Source of the DNA: Actinomadura pelletieri DSM 43383
GTDB lineage: Bacteria > Actinomycetota > Actinomycetes > Streptosporangiales > Streptosporangiaceae
Length of the DNA: 64,000 nt
Reading direction: 5' to 3'
Assembly (NCBI RefSeq): GCF_003634705.1
Contig: NZ_RBWU01000010.1
Location: 1-64,000, forward strand
Part shown: in pieces, positions 17,140 through 24,911 of the stretch
Layout of the letters: each line of letters starts with the position of its first letter
Numbering within the stretch: the stretch's first letter is position 1
Translations under genes and position numbers: made by a program
Notes under the pieces: model-generated
What the model was told of the DNA's origin: nothing
The model's input: the letters and a program-made list of their open reading frames with translations, nothing else
The model's database searches: none

Positions 17140-17151
17140 GAAACCGCTTAC
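17140..17151. promoter_or_regulatory. Imperfect second LacI operator upstream of regulator 1
   Basis: GAAACCGCTTAC differs by one base from the 12694 site. It lies 70 bp from the perfect palindrome (17070), about seven helical turns, which would allow looping or cooperative binding. Confidence 0.6.
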
Positions 17152-17177
17152 CGTTGGTGTCCGCCCATGGCGAAGGA

Positions 17178-17217
17178 ACGTGCCGCCGTCCCGGGACGTC
17201 CCGGGACGGCGGCACGT
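17178..17217. terminator. Strong hairpin after the transporter-amidohydrolase operon
   Basis: A 19-bp perfect inverted repeat (arms 17178-17196 and 17199-17217) lies 31 nt beyond the amidohydrolase stop on the minus strand. It probably ends the operon that starts at 21713. Confidence 0.75.
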
Positions 17218-17247
17218 CGTTCTCGACGAACACCCGCGTCGACGAGG

Positions 17248-18258
17248 TCACCCGTCGGAGAGCCGCATCATCTCGCGGATGTTGCCGTGGTAGATCCTGT
17301 CCCGCGCGTCCTCGGCGATGTCGAGGGCGTCGAGGACGCGGATCGTCTCCCGGATGTAGAGCGGGCCTCCCTCCGGGTCGAACGGGCAGTCGGTGCCGAA
17401 CACGACATGGTCCGCGCCGAAGAACTCCAGGCCGCACCGGGTTCCGATGTCGGAGCCGGACAGCGAGGTGTCGGCATAGAACTTCCGGAAGTGGTCGAGC
17501 GGCTGCCGCGGCGCGTTCCGCAGCCGCTCGTAGGCCGCGCCGGACGTCCGGCTGCCGAGCTGGGGCCCCCAGCCGATCCCGATCCTGCCCTCCAGGTACG
17601 GGATCATCGCGCCCATGTGATGGGTGATGATCTTGAGGTCGGGATGCCGTTCGAACAGGCCGGAGAACACGAGCCGGGCCATGGCGGCGCTCGTCTCGTA
17701 CGGCCAGCCGAAGGCCCACCAGATCTCGAACTGGGAGGAGTCCTCGGTGGCGTAGTCGGCGAACGCGGGGGTGCGGGCCGGATGCATCCAGACGGGCAGG
17801 TCCCGGGCGGCCATCTCCGCGAACACGGCGGCGAACGCCGGATCGTCCAGCGGCCGCCCGTTCACGTTGGTGAACACCTGCACGCCTCGGGCGCCGAGCT
17901 CGTCGATCGCGAACTCCAGCTCCACGAGCGCGGCGTCCGGGTCGTTCATCGGCAGGGACGCGACGAAGGCCGGGAACCGGTCGGGATGCTTCTCGCACAG
18001 CTCGCGCATCGAGTCGTTGGCGAGCCGCGCCAGCGCCGGGGACTCGTCCGGACCGGCGAGCAGCTCGATCGGCGGTGAGGACAGCGTGAGGATCTGCTGG
18101 TAGCCCTCGCCGAACTCGTCCATGATCCGCAACCGCTCGTCCAGGTCGTGCAGCGCGGGCAGTTCCAGCCAGCGTTTGAACGCTGCCGGGTCGGCGAGCT
18201 CCCGCATCCGCGCGAAGTACGGCGCGGGCAGGATATGGCTGTAGGCGTCGATCTTCAT
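17248..18258 (-). CDS. Amidohydrolase-family protein with altered first metal motif
   Basis: The 336-residue ACMSD-like barrel sits at the end of the ABC operon. The usual N-terminal His-x-His reads Asp-Ala-Tyr-Ser-His, so the first His is Tyr. The other landmarks are kept: Met-His-Pro-Ala-Arg in the middle, Thr-His-His-Met-Gly-Ala-Met-Ile-Pro-Tyr, and Phe-Gly-Thr-Asp-Cys-Pro-Phe-Asp. Similar substitutions occur in some ACMSD-related subfamilies, so this may be a real variant rather than damage. The start ATG 18258 overlaps the permease stop (ATGA). A role in hydrolysing or decarboxylating the imported compound is inferred from context. Confidence 0.85.
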   Translation of the reverse strand: MKIDAYSHILPAPYFARMRELADPAAFKRWLELPALHDLDERLRIMDEFGEGYQQILTLSSPPIELLAGPDESPALARLANDSMRELCEKHPDRFPAFVASLPMNDPDAALVELEFAIDELGARGVQVFTNVNGRPLDDPAFAAVFAEMAARDLPVWMHPARTPAFADYATEDSSQFEIWWAFGWPYETSAAMARLVFSGLFERHPDLKIITHHMGAMIPYLEGRIGIGWGPQLGSRTSGAAYERLRNAPRQPLDHFRKFYADTSLSGSDIGTRCGLEFFGADHVVFGTDCPFDPEGGPLYIRETIRVLDALDIAEDARDRIYHGNIREMMRLSDG

Positions 18259-19070
18259 CGTTCTCCTCGTGCGGTCTTCGGCACCCAGCGGGTGATCCTG
18301 CGGTCGACGGCCTGGACCAGGGCCACCGCGCCCAGCGCGACGGCGATGATCACCAGGAGGACCGCCAGGACGCTCGCGCTGTCGAAACGCCCGCCCGCCT
18401 GGGTCACGACCCGGCCCAGGCCGACGACGGCGATGAACATCTCGCCGTTGATCATTCCGGTGACGGCCCGTCCGACGCCGAGCCGTACACCGGCCATGAT
18501 CATGGGTGCGGCGGCGGGCAGCAGGACGCGCAGCAGCACCTGTCCCTCGCCCGCCCCGTAGGAACGTGCCATCTCCGGCAGATGCGCCGGCACGCCCTGG
18601 ATCGCCGAGGCCGTGTTGATGATCATGACGAACATCGAGTACATGACGACGACGGCGACGATCGAGCCGCGTCCCTCGCCGAGCAGCGAGAAGAAGATCG
18701 GCGCGAAGACCAGGGACGGCGCGGTGAGCAGCGCGTAGACGTACACGCCGAGGGCGGCCTCGACCTTGCGGTAGCGGCCCATGGCGACCCCGATGGCCAG
18801 CCCGCCGAAGAGCGAGATCGCGAAGCCCAGCAGCAGGTTGATCAGGCTGTCGCGCAGGCTGCTGAAGATCAGCCCGCTGGACGCCATGTCGACCAGCCGG
18901 CCCAGCACCGTGGTCAGCGGCGGGAAGAACGACGCGTTCGCCACCTGCCCGACCAGTTCCCAGGCCGCCGCGGCGAGGCCCAGGCTGACCGGGGCGGCGG
19001 GCAGGCTCCGCCAGGACAGGCGACCGCGCGCCCGGGCGGTGTGGCCGCGGCGTTGTGCGAGCGCGCTCAT
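18255..19070 (-). CDS. ABC transporter permease, NitT/TauT type (second permease)
   Basis: The 271-residue inner-membrane protein has about six hydrophobic segments. Its cytoplasmic coupling loop is Glu-Met-Ala-Arg-Ser-Tyr-Gly-Ala-Gly-Glu...Leu-Leu-Pro-Ala-Ala-Ala-Pro-Met-Ile-Met-Ala-Gly, as in SsuC/TauC. ATG 19070 overlaps the ATPase stop by 4 nt; an in-frame upstream extension lies inside the ATPase gene and has no membrane character. With the other permease it would make a heterodimeric channel. Confidence 0.9.
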   Translation of the reverse strand: MSALAQRRGHTARARGRLSWRSLPAAPVSLGLAAAAWELVGQVANASFFPPLTTVLGRLVDMASSGLIFSSLRDSLINLLLGFAISLFGGLAIGVAMGRYRKVEAALGVYVYALLTAPSLVFAPIFFSLLGEGRGSIVAVVVMYSMFVMIINTASAIQGVPAHLPEMARSYGAGEGQVLLRVLLPAAAPMIMAGVRLGVGRAVTGMINGEMFIAVVGLGRVVTQAGGRFDSASVLAVLLVIIAVALGAVALVQAVDRRITRWVPKTARGER

Positions 19071-19861
19071 CCGGCCGCCTTCGCCGGACGGTGCTCCTCG
19101 TGCATGTCGCGCAGCCGGTCCCATAGGTACGCGGTGATCTCGACATACTGGCCGGAACGTTCCAATGCGCCCACGTCGCTGGACCGAGGCCGTTCCAACG
19201 GAACGGGCACGATCTCGGCGATCTGCCCCGGGCGGGCGCTCATCAGGACGACGCGGTCACCGAGCAGCACCGCCTCCTCCATGCTGTGGGTGATGAAGAC
19301 GACGGTCAGCCGGTGCTCCTCCCAGATGGACAGCAGCTCTTCCTGGAGCAGGCGGCGGGTCTGCTCGTCGACGGCGCCGAAAGGCTCGTCCATGAGCAGG
19401 ACCTGCGGCTGGACGGCGAGGGCGCGGGCCAGCCCGACGCGCTGCTGCATACCGCCGGACAGCTCACCGGGCCGCTTGGTCTCGAAACCCGCCAGCCCCA
19501 CCTTCTTGATGAGGACGCGGGCGCGCTCCTCGCGCTCGGCGCGTCCGACACCGCGCATCCGCAGCCCGAAGGCCACGTTGTCCAGCACGGTCGCCCATGG
19601 CAGCAGCGCGAAGTTCTGGAACACCATGCTGCGGTCGGGACCCGGCCCGCGCACCGGCGTGCCGTCGATGAGGATGTCGCCGTCGTCCCAGGGGATGAGG
19701 CCCGCGATGCACTTCAACAGCGTGGTCTTCCCGCAACCGCTCGGCCCGAGCACGGTGAGGAACTCGTTGGGACGGACGTCGAGGTCGACGTCGTGCAGCG
19801 CCTCGACGAGGCCGCCGTCCTGGCCGACATAGGTCTTGCGCAGTTCGCGGATTTCGATCAT
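19067..19861 (-). CDS. ABC transporter ATP-binding protein, NitT/TauT type
   Basis: The 264-residue ATPase has Walker A Gly-Pro-Ser-Gly-Cys-Gly-Lys-Thr-Thr, signature Leu-Ser-Gly-Gly-Met-Gln-Gln-Arg, Walker B Val-Leu-Leu-Met-Asp-Glu-Pro and a switch His in Val-Phe-Ile-Thr-His-Ser. These match SsuB/TauB-type subunits. It overlaps both flanking permease genes by 4 nt, so it powers this importer. Confidence 0.94.
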   Translation of the reverse strand: MIEIRELRKTYVGQDGGLVEALHDVDLDVRPNEFLTVLGPSGCGKTTLLKCIAGLIPWDDGDILIDGTPVRGPGPDRSMVFQNFALLPWATVLDNVAFGLRMRGVGRAEREERARVLIKKVGLAGFETKRPGELSGGMQQRVGLARALAVQPQVLLMDEPFGAVDEQTRRLLQEELLSIWEEHRLTVVFITHSMEEAVLLGDRVVLMSARPGQIAEIVPVPLERPRSSDVGALERSGQYVEITAYLWDRLRDMHEEHRPAKAAG

Positions 19862-20724
19862 CGAACGCTCCTAGCGGTGGTGGTCTGGGCCCATCGGGTC
19901 AGCCTGCGTTCGGCCCACCGCGCGATGGAGATCAGCAGCAGCGCCTCCGCCAGGATGATCACGATGGTGCCGTACAGGAGCGGCGCCTGGAACAGGCCGC
20001 GGTACTCCAGGATCAGCCCGCCGAGCGCGTCGGAGACCATGAGCAGCTCGACGATGACCATGCCGGTGACCGCGCGGCCGAGGCCCAGCCGGATGCCCGT
20101 CATGATCGCCGGCAGCGCGCCGGGCAGCAGGACCCGCGTCCAGACGGTACGTTCGTCCGCCCCGAAGGAACGTGCCATCTCGATGAGCGACGGATCCACC
20201 TGCCGGACCCCGGCGCGGGCGTTCACCACCACCATCACGATCGAGAAGATCGTGACGAGGATGACCCGCGAGGCGAGCCCGAAGCCCACCGACATCACCA
20301 GCAGCGGGATGATCGCCGCCATCGGGGTGACCAGCAGGATGTTGAGGTACACGTCCGCCAGCCGCTCCAGCCCGCGGAACCTGCCGAGCAGGATGCCGAG
20401 CGGCACGCCCGCGACGACGGTGACGGCGAACCCGATGACGAGCGCCTGGTTGCTGACGTACATCGCCCGCCACAGCTCCGCGCTGCCGAGCATCTCGACG
20501 GTCGCCTCGACGGTCTCGGTGAAACCGGGGATGAGCAGGCCGCCCTGATTGCGGGCGTACAGCTCCCAGCCCGCCGCGAAGACGACGAAGGTGAGCACCT
20601 GGTACGGCAGGTTCCGGTCGGCGACCCGCCGCAGGACTCCCGGACGCCGCGCCGGGCGCGGGCCGGTGCGGCCGCTCCGCGTCCTCGACCGGCGCGGTGG
20701 CCGGGACGTCGTCGTGGCCGTCAT
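19858..20724 (-). CDS. ABC transporter permease, NitT/TauT type (first permease)
   Basis: The 288-residue protein has a basic, disordered N-terminus (about 35 residues), then six predicted membrane helices and the Glu-Met-Ala-Arg-Ser-Phe-Gly-Ala-Asp-Glu...Leu-Pro-Gly-Ala-Leu-Pro-Ala-Ile-Met-Thr-Gly coupling loop. The start ATG 20724 overlaps the stop of the binding protein. It is paralogous to the permease at 18255, so the transporter is heteromeric rather than the usual homodimer. Confidence 0.9.
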   Translation of the reverse strand: MTATTTSRPPRRSRTRSGRTGPRPARRPGVLRRVADRNLPYQVLTFVVFAAGWELYARNQGGLLIPGFTETVEATVEMLGSAELWRAMYVSNQALVIGFAVTVVAGVPLGILLGRFRGLERLADVYLNILLVTPMAAIIPLLVMSVGFGLASRVILVTIFSIVMVVVNARAGVRQVDPSLIEMARSFGADERTVWTRVLLPGALPAIMTGIRLGLGRAVTGMVIVELLMVSDALGGLILEYRGLFQAPLLYGTIVIILAEALLLISIARWAERRLTRWAQTTTARSVR

Positions 20725-21713
20725 CGGGCCGCCTGGACGAACGTCAGGTCGGCCGCGTCCTTCGCGCTCATGCCCTTCTTGATCACTCCGGCCCGGACGA
20801 AGAACTCGATGGTGCCCTGGACGTTCTTCTCCGTGAGGGCGGCGGCGTCGAACAGCCGCGCCTGGACGTACCGCTCGGCGACCTTCGTCATGTCGGCGCC
20901 GTCCTCCTCCGGCAGGTACTTGCCGGCCAGTCGCACCAGGTACCGCGGATCGGCGTTGATCTTCGCGTGCTGGCGGACCAGCGCGGTCACCAGGGCCTGT
21001 GTGACGTCCTTGTGCTCGGTGATGAAGCCGCTGTTGGCGTAGACGGTCTGCGGACGCAGGTCGGGCAGGCTCTCCGCGAAGTCCGCGATCTTCGCGAACT
21101 CGCCGCCCTTCGACTCCAGCGCCACCACGTCGGAGACCTCCAGAGCGGTCGCGTTGATCCGGCCGCTGACCAGGGCCTGGGCGCGCACGTCCGAGCCGCC
21201 GATCGTCAGGTACTTGGGCTGCTTGCCCGACGAGCAGTTGGCCTTCACCCACTCCTTGACCATCGCGGTCGCGGTCGCGCCCTCGCTGAAGATCCCGAAC
21301 GGGCTGCCGTCGAGCTGGTCGCACGAGGAGATGCCGGGCTTGCCGTAGACCGCCCACTGGTTGCCGATGGCATCAGCGATGATCTTGATCGGGGCCTTGC
21401 GCTCCACCGCGAGGAGGGCGGCGCTGGTCGCCTCGGCCGACAGGGCGTAGTCGCCCTTGGCCAGCCCCTCGATGGACAGTTCGGGCTCGGCCAGTTCGAC
21501 GACCTTGATGTCGTGCCCCTGCCCGCGAAGGTCGTCGAGCGCGGCGAGGATCGGGACGGTGGTGATGTCCGGTTCGGTGACCGCCACCTTGAACGAGAGC
21601 TTTCCGTTCCCCTTGGTGTCGGCCGCACCCCCGCCGCCGCCTCCTCCGCACGCGGCCAGGGTGACGAGGGTCGCGAGCGCGGCGAACCGTCTGAGATGAG
21701 TCCAGGCGTCCAC
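20721..21713 (-). CDS. ABC transporter substrate-binding lipoprotein, NitT/TauT type
   Basis: The mature part resembles SsuA/ThiY-like NMT1 proteins: Val-Ala-Val-Thr-Glu-Pro-Asp-Ile-Thr-Thr-Val-Pro at the start, and Ile-Phe-Ser-Glu-Gly-Ala-Thr-Ala in the hinge region. I chose GTG 21713, preceded by AAGGAGG, because it gives a clean lipoprotein signal: Arg-Arg, hydrophobic core, then Leu-Ala-Ala-Cys followed by a Gly run. Longer in-frame starts would run through the operator. It captures the substrate outside the membrane. The ligand is unknown; the adjacent amidohydrolase hints at an aromatic or N-containing acid. Confidence 0.88.
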   Translation of the reverse strand: MDAWTHLRRFAALATLVTLAACGGGGGGGAADTKGNGKLSFKVAVTEPDITTVPILAALDDLRGQGHDIKVVELAEPELSIEGLAKGDYALSAEATSAALLAVERKAPIKIIADAIGNQWAVYGKPGISSCDQLDGSPFGIFSEGATATAMVKEWVKANCSSGKQPKYLTIGGSDVRAQALVSGRINATALEVSDVVALESKGGEFAKIADFAESLPDLRPQTVYANSGFITEHKDVTQALVTALVRQHAKINADPRYLVRLAGKYLPEEDGADMTKVAERYVQARLFDAAALTEKNVQGTIEFFVRAGVIKKGMSAKDAADLTFVQAAR

Positions 21714-21777
21714 AGCCTCCTCCTTCAAGATCGCGCCGCTCCCCGGATCCATTGGGGAAACCCGAGGTAATCGACTA

Positions 21778-21791
21778 GGCAAACGTATGCC
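21778..21791. promoter_or_regulatory. Operator of LacI regulator 2, upstream of the ABC operon
   Basis: GGCAAACGTATGCC, a near-palindrome 65 nt before the binding-protein start. A related site lies at 21905. It is probably recognised by the divergent LacI protein. Confidence 0.72.
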
Positions 21792-21904
21792 TTGCGCGGC
21801 ATGATAGTGAGGAGCACCACAGAAATGTCAAGGAAGTTCCCGGAATGACTGGCTCTGGAGGGCCGTGGATCCGTTGCTGCCATCAGTAGGCCATGCCATA
21901 ATCA

Positions 21905-21918
21905 GGCAAACGTTCTCC
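21905..21918. promoter_or_regulatory. Operator of LacI regulator 2, overlapping its own leader
   Basis: GGCAAACGTTCTCC shares GGCAAACGT with the site at 21778 and ends 8 nt before the GTG of the regulator, consistent with autorepression. Confidence 0.65.
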
Positions 21919-21926
21919 TAGAGGGG

Positions 21927-22961
21927 GTGGCCGTGAGCTCACTCGCAGAAGTCGCCCAGGCGGCGGGGGTGTCGGTCTCCACCGCGTCCCGGGTGCTGAC
22001 CGGATCCAGTCACCCGATCTCCGCCAAGACCCGCGCCAAGGTCATCGCCGTGGCCGAAGAGCTGGGCTACTCGCCGAGCGCGCTCGCCCGCGCGCTGGTC
22101 TCGCGCAGCAGCCGGCTCATGGGTGTGCTCGTGAGCGACATCGTCAACCCGTACTTCTCCGTCATCGCCCGCGGGGTGGACGATGTGGCCAGCCGCGCCG
22201 GCTACGTCACCATGCTGTGCAACGTCGACCGCCGCACCACCACGGAGATCACCCGGGTGCGGACCATGCGCGACTACCGCGCCGCGGGGCTGATCTTCGC
22301 GGGTAGCGGCTATGTCGACGACCCGCGTGAACCGGAGCTCGCCAAGGCGGTCCGCCAGGCGCAGGAGCAGGGCATCCACGCCGTGTCGCTCACCGCCCGC
22401 GACATCGGGTGCCGGGTCATCGCCGCCGACGCGCGGGCCGCCGCGTACGACGTCACCGACTACCTGATCTCGCTGGGCCACCGCCGGATCGCGTTCATCG
22501 AGGGGCCGGAGGGCATGGTGGCCACCCAGCAGCGCCGCGACGGTTTCCTCGCCTGCATGGAGAACGCCGACCTCGCCGACGGCGCGCGGTGCCTCCCCGG
22601 CGGCTTCGACTTCGAGGCCGGGCACGCCGCCGCCATGCGGCTCATCGCGCACCCGCCCCTGCCCGACGCCGTCGTCGCGGTCAACGACGAGGCCGCGGTC
22701 GGCGCGCTGAGCGCGCTGCGGCAGGCGCACATCGACGTCCCGGGCGAGATCTCGGTCGCGGGCATCGACGACCTGCGGGTCTCCCGGTTCGTGGGGCTGA
22801 CCACGGTCAGCCTCCCGCTGTACGAGATGGGCGCCATGGCGGCCCGCCACATCATCGACACTCCCCCGGAGGCCGCCACGGGCGCCGCCGAGACCACCGT
22901 CCTGAGCCACCGGCTCATCCCCCGCGAGACCACCGCGCGGCGCCGTCCCGTCTCCGCCTGA
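21927..22961 (+). CDS. LacI-family transcriptional regulator (regulator 2)
   Basis: The 344-residue regulator starts at GTG 21927 (a second GTG two codons later is also possible). The HTH is Leu-Ala-Glu-Val-Ala-Gln-Ala-Ala-Gly-Val-Ser-Val-Ser-Thr-Ala-Ser-Arg, and the effector domain is of the PBP-like type. It is divergent from the ABC/amidohydrolase operon, with two matching half-palindromic sites between them, so it is the likely local repressor. It is only distantly similar to regulator 1 and appears to read a different operator. Confidence 0.92.
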   Translation: MAVSSLAEVAQAAGVSVSTASRVLTGSSHPISAKTRAKVIAVAEELGYSPSALARALVSRSSRLMGVLVSDIVNPYFSVIARGVDDVASRAGYVTMLCNVDRRTTTEITRVRTMRDYRAAGLIFAGSGYVDDPREPELAKAVRQAQEQGIHAVSLTARDIGCRVIAADARAAAYDVTDYLISLGHRRIAFIEGPEGMVATQQRRDGFLACMENADLADGARCLPGGFDFEAGHAAAMRLIAHPPLPDAVVAVNDEAAVGALSALRQAHIDVPGEISVAGIDDLRVSRFVGLTTVSLPLYEMGAMAARHIIDTPPEAATGAAETTVLSHRLIPRETTARRRPVSA

Positions 22962-22994
22962 CCCCGCCGGGGTCGCCCGCGGCGGCGAAGAGAA

Positions 22995-23034
22995 AAGTCA
23001 TGCCCCGCCGACGGTCGTCGGCGGGGCATGACTT
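22995..23034. terminator. Strong hairpin after LacI regulator 2
   Basis: An 18-bp perfect inverted repeat with a 4-nt loop (GGTC), 33 nt after the stop codon. It may also serve the convergent secreted-protein gene ending at 23119. Confidence 0.85.
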
Positions 23035-23118
23035 GTGCTGTGCGGCCGGTCGCGTCGCGAGGGTCCGTGATGACGATCCCCGCTCACCGCCGGCCGCGAA
23101 CCCCTCGCGGAGCCGGGA

Positions 23119-23967
23119 TCAGCCCTGGCCGTGTCCCGCGGTCAGGGGGTGGTTCTGCACCTGCTCCAGGTTCTGGACCTGGTTCGGCGCCTCCCCCTGG
23201 CTCGGGCTCTTCTCCTGGGCCGTGGGCTGGTTCTGCGCCTGCTGCTGAACCGCGGCCTCGGGCTGCGCCTGCGCCGCCTCGGGCTGAGCCGCCTCGGCCT
23301 TCTCCTGAGCCGCCGGCTGAGCGGCCTGCTCGTGGGCGACCGGGTGGGCCGCGGCCTCGGGCTGGGCCTGCGCCGCCTCGGGCTGAGCCGCCTCGGGCTG
23401 CTGCTGAGCGGGCGGCTGAGCCGCAGCCTCGGGCTTGGCCTGCGAAGCCTCGGGCTGAGTCGCCTCGGCCTCCTCCTCGGCCGCCGGCTGAGCGGCGGCC
23501 TCGGCCTGCTCCTGGGCGGTCGGCTGAGCGGCGGCCTCAGGCTTGTTCTGCGCCTGCTGCTGAGCCGCGGCCTCCGGCTTCGCCTCGGTCTGCGCCTCGG
23601 GCTGGGCCGCGGTCTCGCCCTTGGCCTCGGCCTCGGCGGTGGCGTTGCCGCCGCCCTCTTCCTCACCCTGGTCCTGCTCCGGACCCTCGACCTCGATGGT
23701 GATCGGGCCGATGTTCTTGCCCTTCACGGTCTGCTTGATGGGACCGGTCGTGACCGGCTTGTTCCCCAGGTTCACGTTGGCGTGCGGCGAACCTGCGACC
23801 TGGCTGAAGTTGAGGTCCCCCGGGCCCTGCTCGATGATGTACTGCGGCCCGACGTTGATGTTGATGTCGGTGGGCTTCCCGCCATCCGCAGACGCGGCGG
23901 GAACCGCCAGGAGGCTGGCGCCGATGACCATGCCGGTCACCGCCGCCGCCCGAGCGATGCGTTTCAT
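23119..23967 (-). CDS. Secreted Ala/Gln/Pro/Glu-repeat protein
   Basis: Start ATG 23967 follows GGGGGAGA. The 282-residue product has a Sec signal peptide (Lys-Arg...Ala-Val-Pro-Ala-Ala-Ser-Ala, cleavage near residue 28). A short beta-rich domain (about 30-105) is followed by an acidic linker. The last 170 residues are degenerate Ala-Gln-Pro-Glu-Ala / Gln-Ala-Gln repeats. Such a tail would be extended or helical and highly soluble, perhaps a cell-wall spacer or surface protein. I do not recognise the N-terminal domain, and there is no sortase signal or membrane anchor at the end. Confidence 0.8.
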   Translation of the reverse strand: MKRIARAAAVTGMVIGASLLAVPAASADGGKPTDININVGPQYIIEQGPGDLNFSQVAGSPHANVNLGNKPVTTGPIKQTVKGKNIGPITIEVEGPEQDQGEEEGGGNATAEAEAKGETAAQPEAQTEAKPEAAAQQQAQNKPEAAAQPTAQEQAEAAAQPAAEEEAEATQPEASQAKPEAAAQPPAQQQPEAAQPEAAQAQPEAAAHPVAHEQAAQPAAQEKAEAAQPEAAQAQPEAAVQQQAQNQPTAQEKSPSQGEAPNQVQNLEQVQNHPLTAGHGQG

Positions 23968-24319
23968 TGTATCTCCCCCGTTTTTTCGAGTCGCGTTTTC
24001 ACACTGCGACGAACTGATCATAACAAGCCCGCGCAAGAGGTCACCCGGGGGTGGGTGGGTCGCCGTGTCGCGGCGGTTCCATTTCACGAAATGATCGCAT
24101 CGCCGTGCATTTTAGCAATGGGATGGGACGTCCGAATTGCCGCCGACCGCGGGGCATCGTTATACCGGGATCCGGGCGCTTTGCGGGGAGCTGGGGGAGC
24201 CGCCTTATACCAGATCACCGGCCCTGGACCCACGACACGCGCGGCCTCGTGACCGGCGATCTCCCTCCCGACCTCGGCCGTCCGGTAGTCCGGCGTGACG
24301 TTCGTAGTACATATGGGGG
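23968..24319. other. Intergenic region, lower GC
   Basis: Contains the promoter side of the secreted-protein gene and, on the other strand, of the small membrane protein. There is no RNA gene or repeat that I can support. Base composition is less GC-rich than the neighbours. Confidence 0.4.
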
Positions 24320-24322
24320 GTG

Positions 24323-24730
24323 ATGCTGCTACGTGTGACCTGTGGTGTGATTTTTCTGGTGGCGACAGGGAAATTACTCTTCGCTCTGTACCGACTTGTT
24401 TCGACGTGGAATCGCCCCACCGCCATTCAGGCACTCTCCTGGACGAGCGGAGCGCTCATCGCGGGCGCCACGGTGCTTTACGGCATCGCGTCCGCTTTCT
24501 ACTCTGGGAAATCCATGTCGGATCGGGTCTGTGACCACGAAGGGAATTTCGATCTGCTTCCGGTCTCGTCGAGCCGCCTTCCGCTGAGCACCAGGTGTCC
24601 CCGGGGCGAGACGGTCGTCGAGATCGTGCCGGGCCGGATCAACCCGACGCTTCTGGGCATGGCCCTGACGGGTGCGCCAGGAGGTGGTTCTCCAGCTCCT
24701 CCGCGGAGATCTTGTCGCCGCCACGGTTGA
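24323..24730 (+). CDS. Small membrane protein, probably with scrambled C-terminus
   Basis: A 135-residue frame from ATG 24323 (GTG 24320 is also possible; GGGGGG upstream). It has two hydrophobic segments, near residues 4-24 and 38-58, then a Cys-containing soluble stretch. After about residue 115 the frame becomes Gly/Pro/Arg-rich and runs antisense into the adenylate-ligase fragment, so the native 3' end seems lost at a junction near 24669. The family is not recognised. Confidence 0.5.
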   Translation: MLLRVTCGVIFLVATGKLLFALYRLVSTWNRPTAIQALSWTSGALIAGATVLYGIASAFYSGKSMSDRVCDHEGNFDLLPVSSSRLPLSTRCPRGETVVEIVPGRINPTLLGMALTGAPGGGSPAPPRRSCRRHG

Positions 24731-24845
24731 CCTGGTCCTTCTCGCGGCCCTCCACGATGAGATGGCCCGAGGGGAGCCTGCGGACGAGGTCACCGGTGCG
24801 GTAGAAGCCGTCCGGCCAGGGAGTGAAGCCGTCCACACGGGTCAC
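24639..24845 (-). pseudogene. Fragment of a 2,3-dihydroxybenzoate-AMP ligase (EntE/DhbE-like)
   Basis: About 50 codons match the C-terminal hinge region of aryl-acid adenylating enzymes. Asp-Gly-Phe-Tyr-Arg-Thr-Gly-Asp is the A7 motif; Gly-Arg-Glu-Lys-Asp-Gln-Val-Asn-Arg-Gly-Gly-Asp-Lys-Ile is A8; Glu-Asn-His-Leu-Leu-Ala-His-Pro follows. The roughly 400 residues that should precede this and the lysine-bearing C-terminal end are absent, so it cannot be functional. These enzymes activate dihydroxybenzoate or salicylate in catechol-siderophore synthesis. The fragment lies next to FecCD siderophore permease genes, consistent with a deleted siderophore locus. Confidence 0.85.
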
Positions 24846-24911
24846 CGGTACCCCCTTCCTCAGATCGACTAAGGCAAGGCTTGAACTTTTCGTTCGGCGG
24901 AGGAGAACCCC

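Noticed and set aside
23131..24252. Plus-strand open frame opposite the secreted repeat protein
   Set aside because: Its Leu/Arg/Gly repeats simply mirror the repeat DNA. The minus-strand frame has a signal peptide and RBS.
24860..24885. Possible second iron box (ACTAAGGCAAGGCTTG) near the ligase fragment
   Set aside because: It matches the DmdR/IdeR consensus poorly (well below the 16/19 of the 27011 site) and has no intact gene to control.
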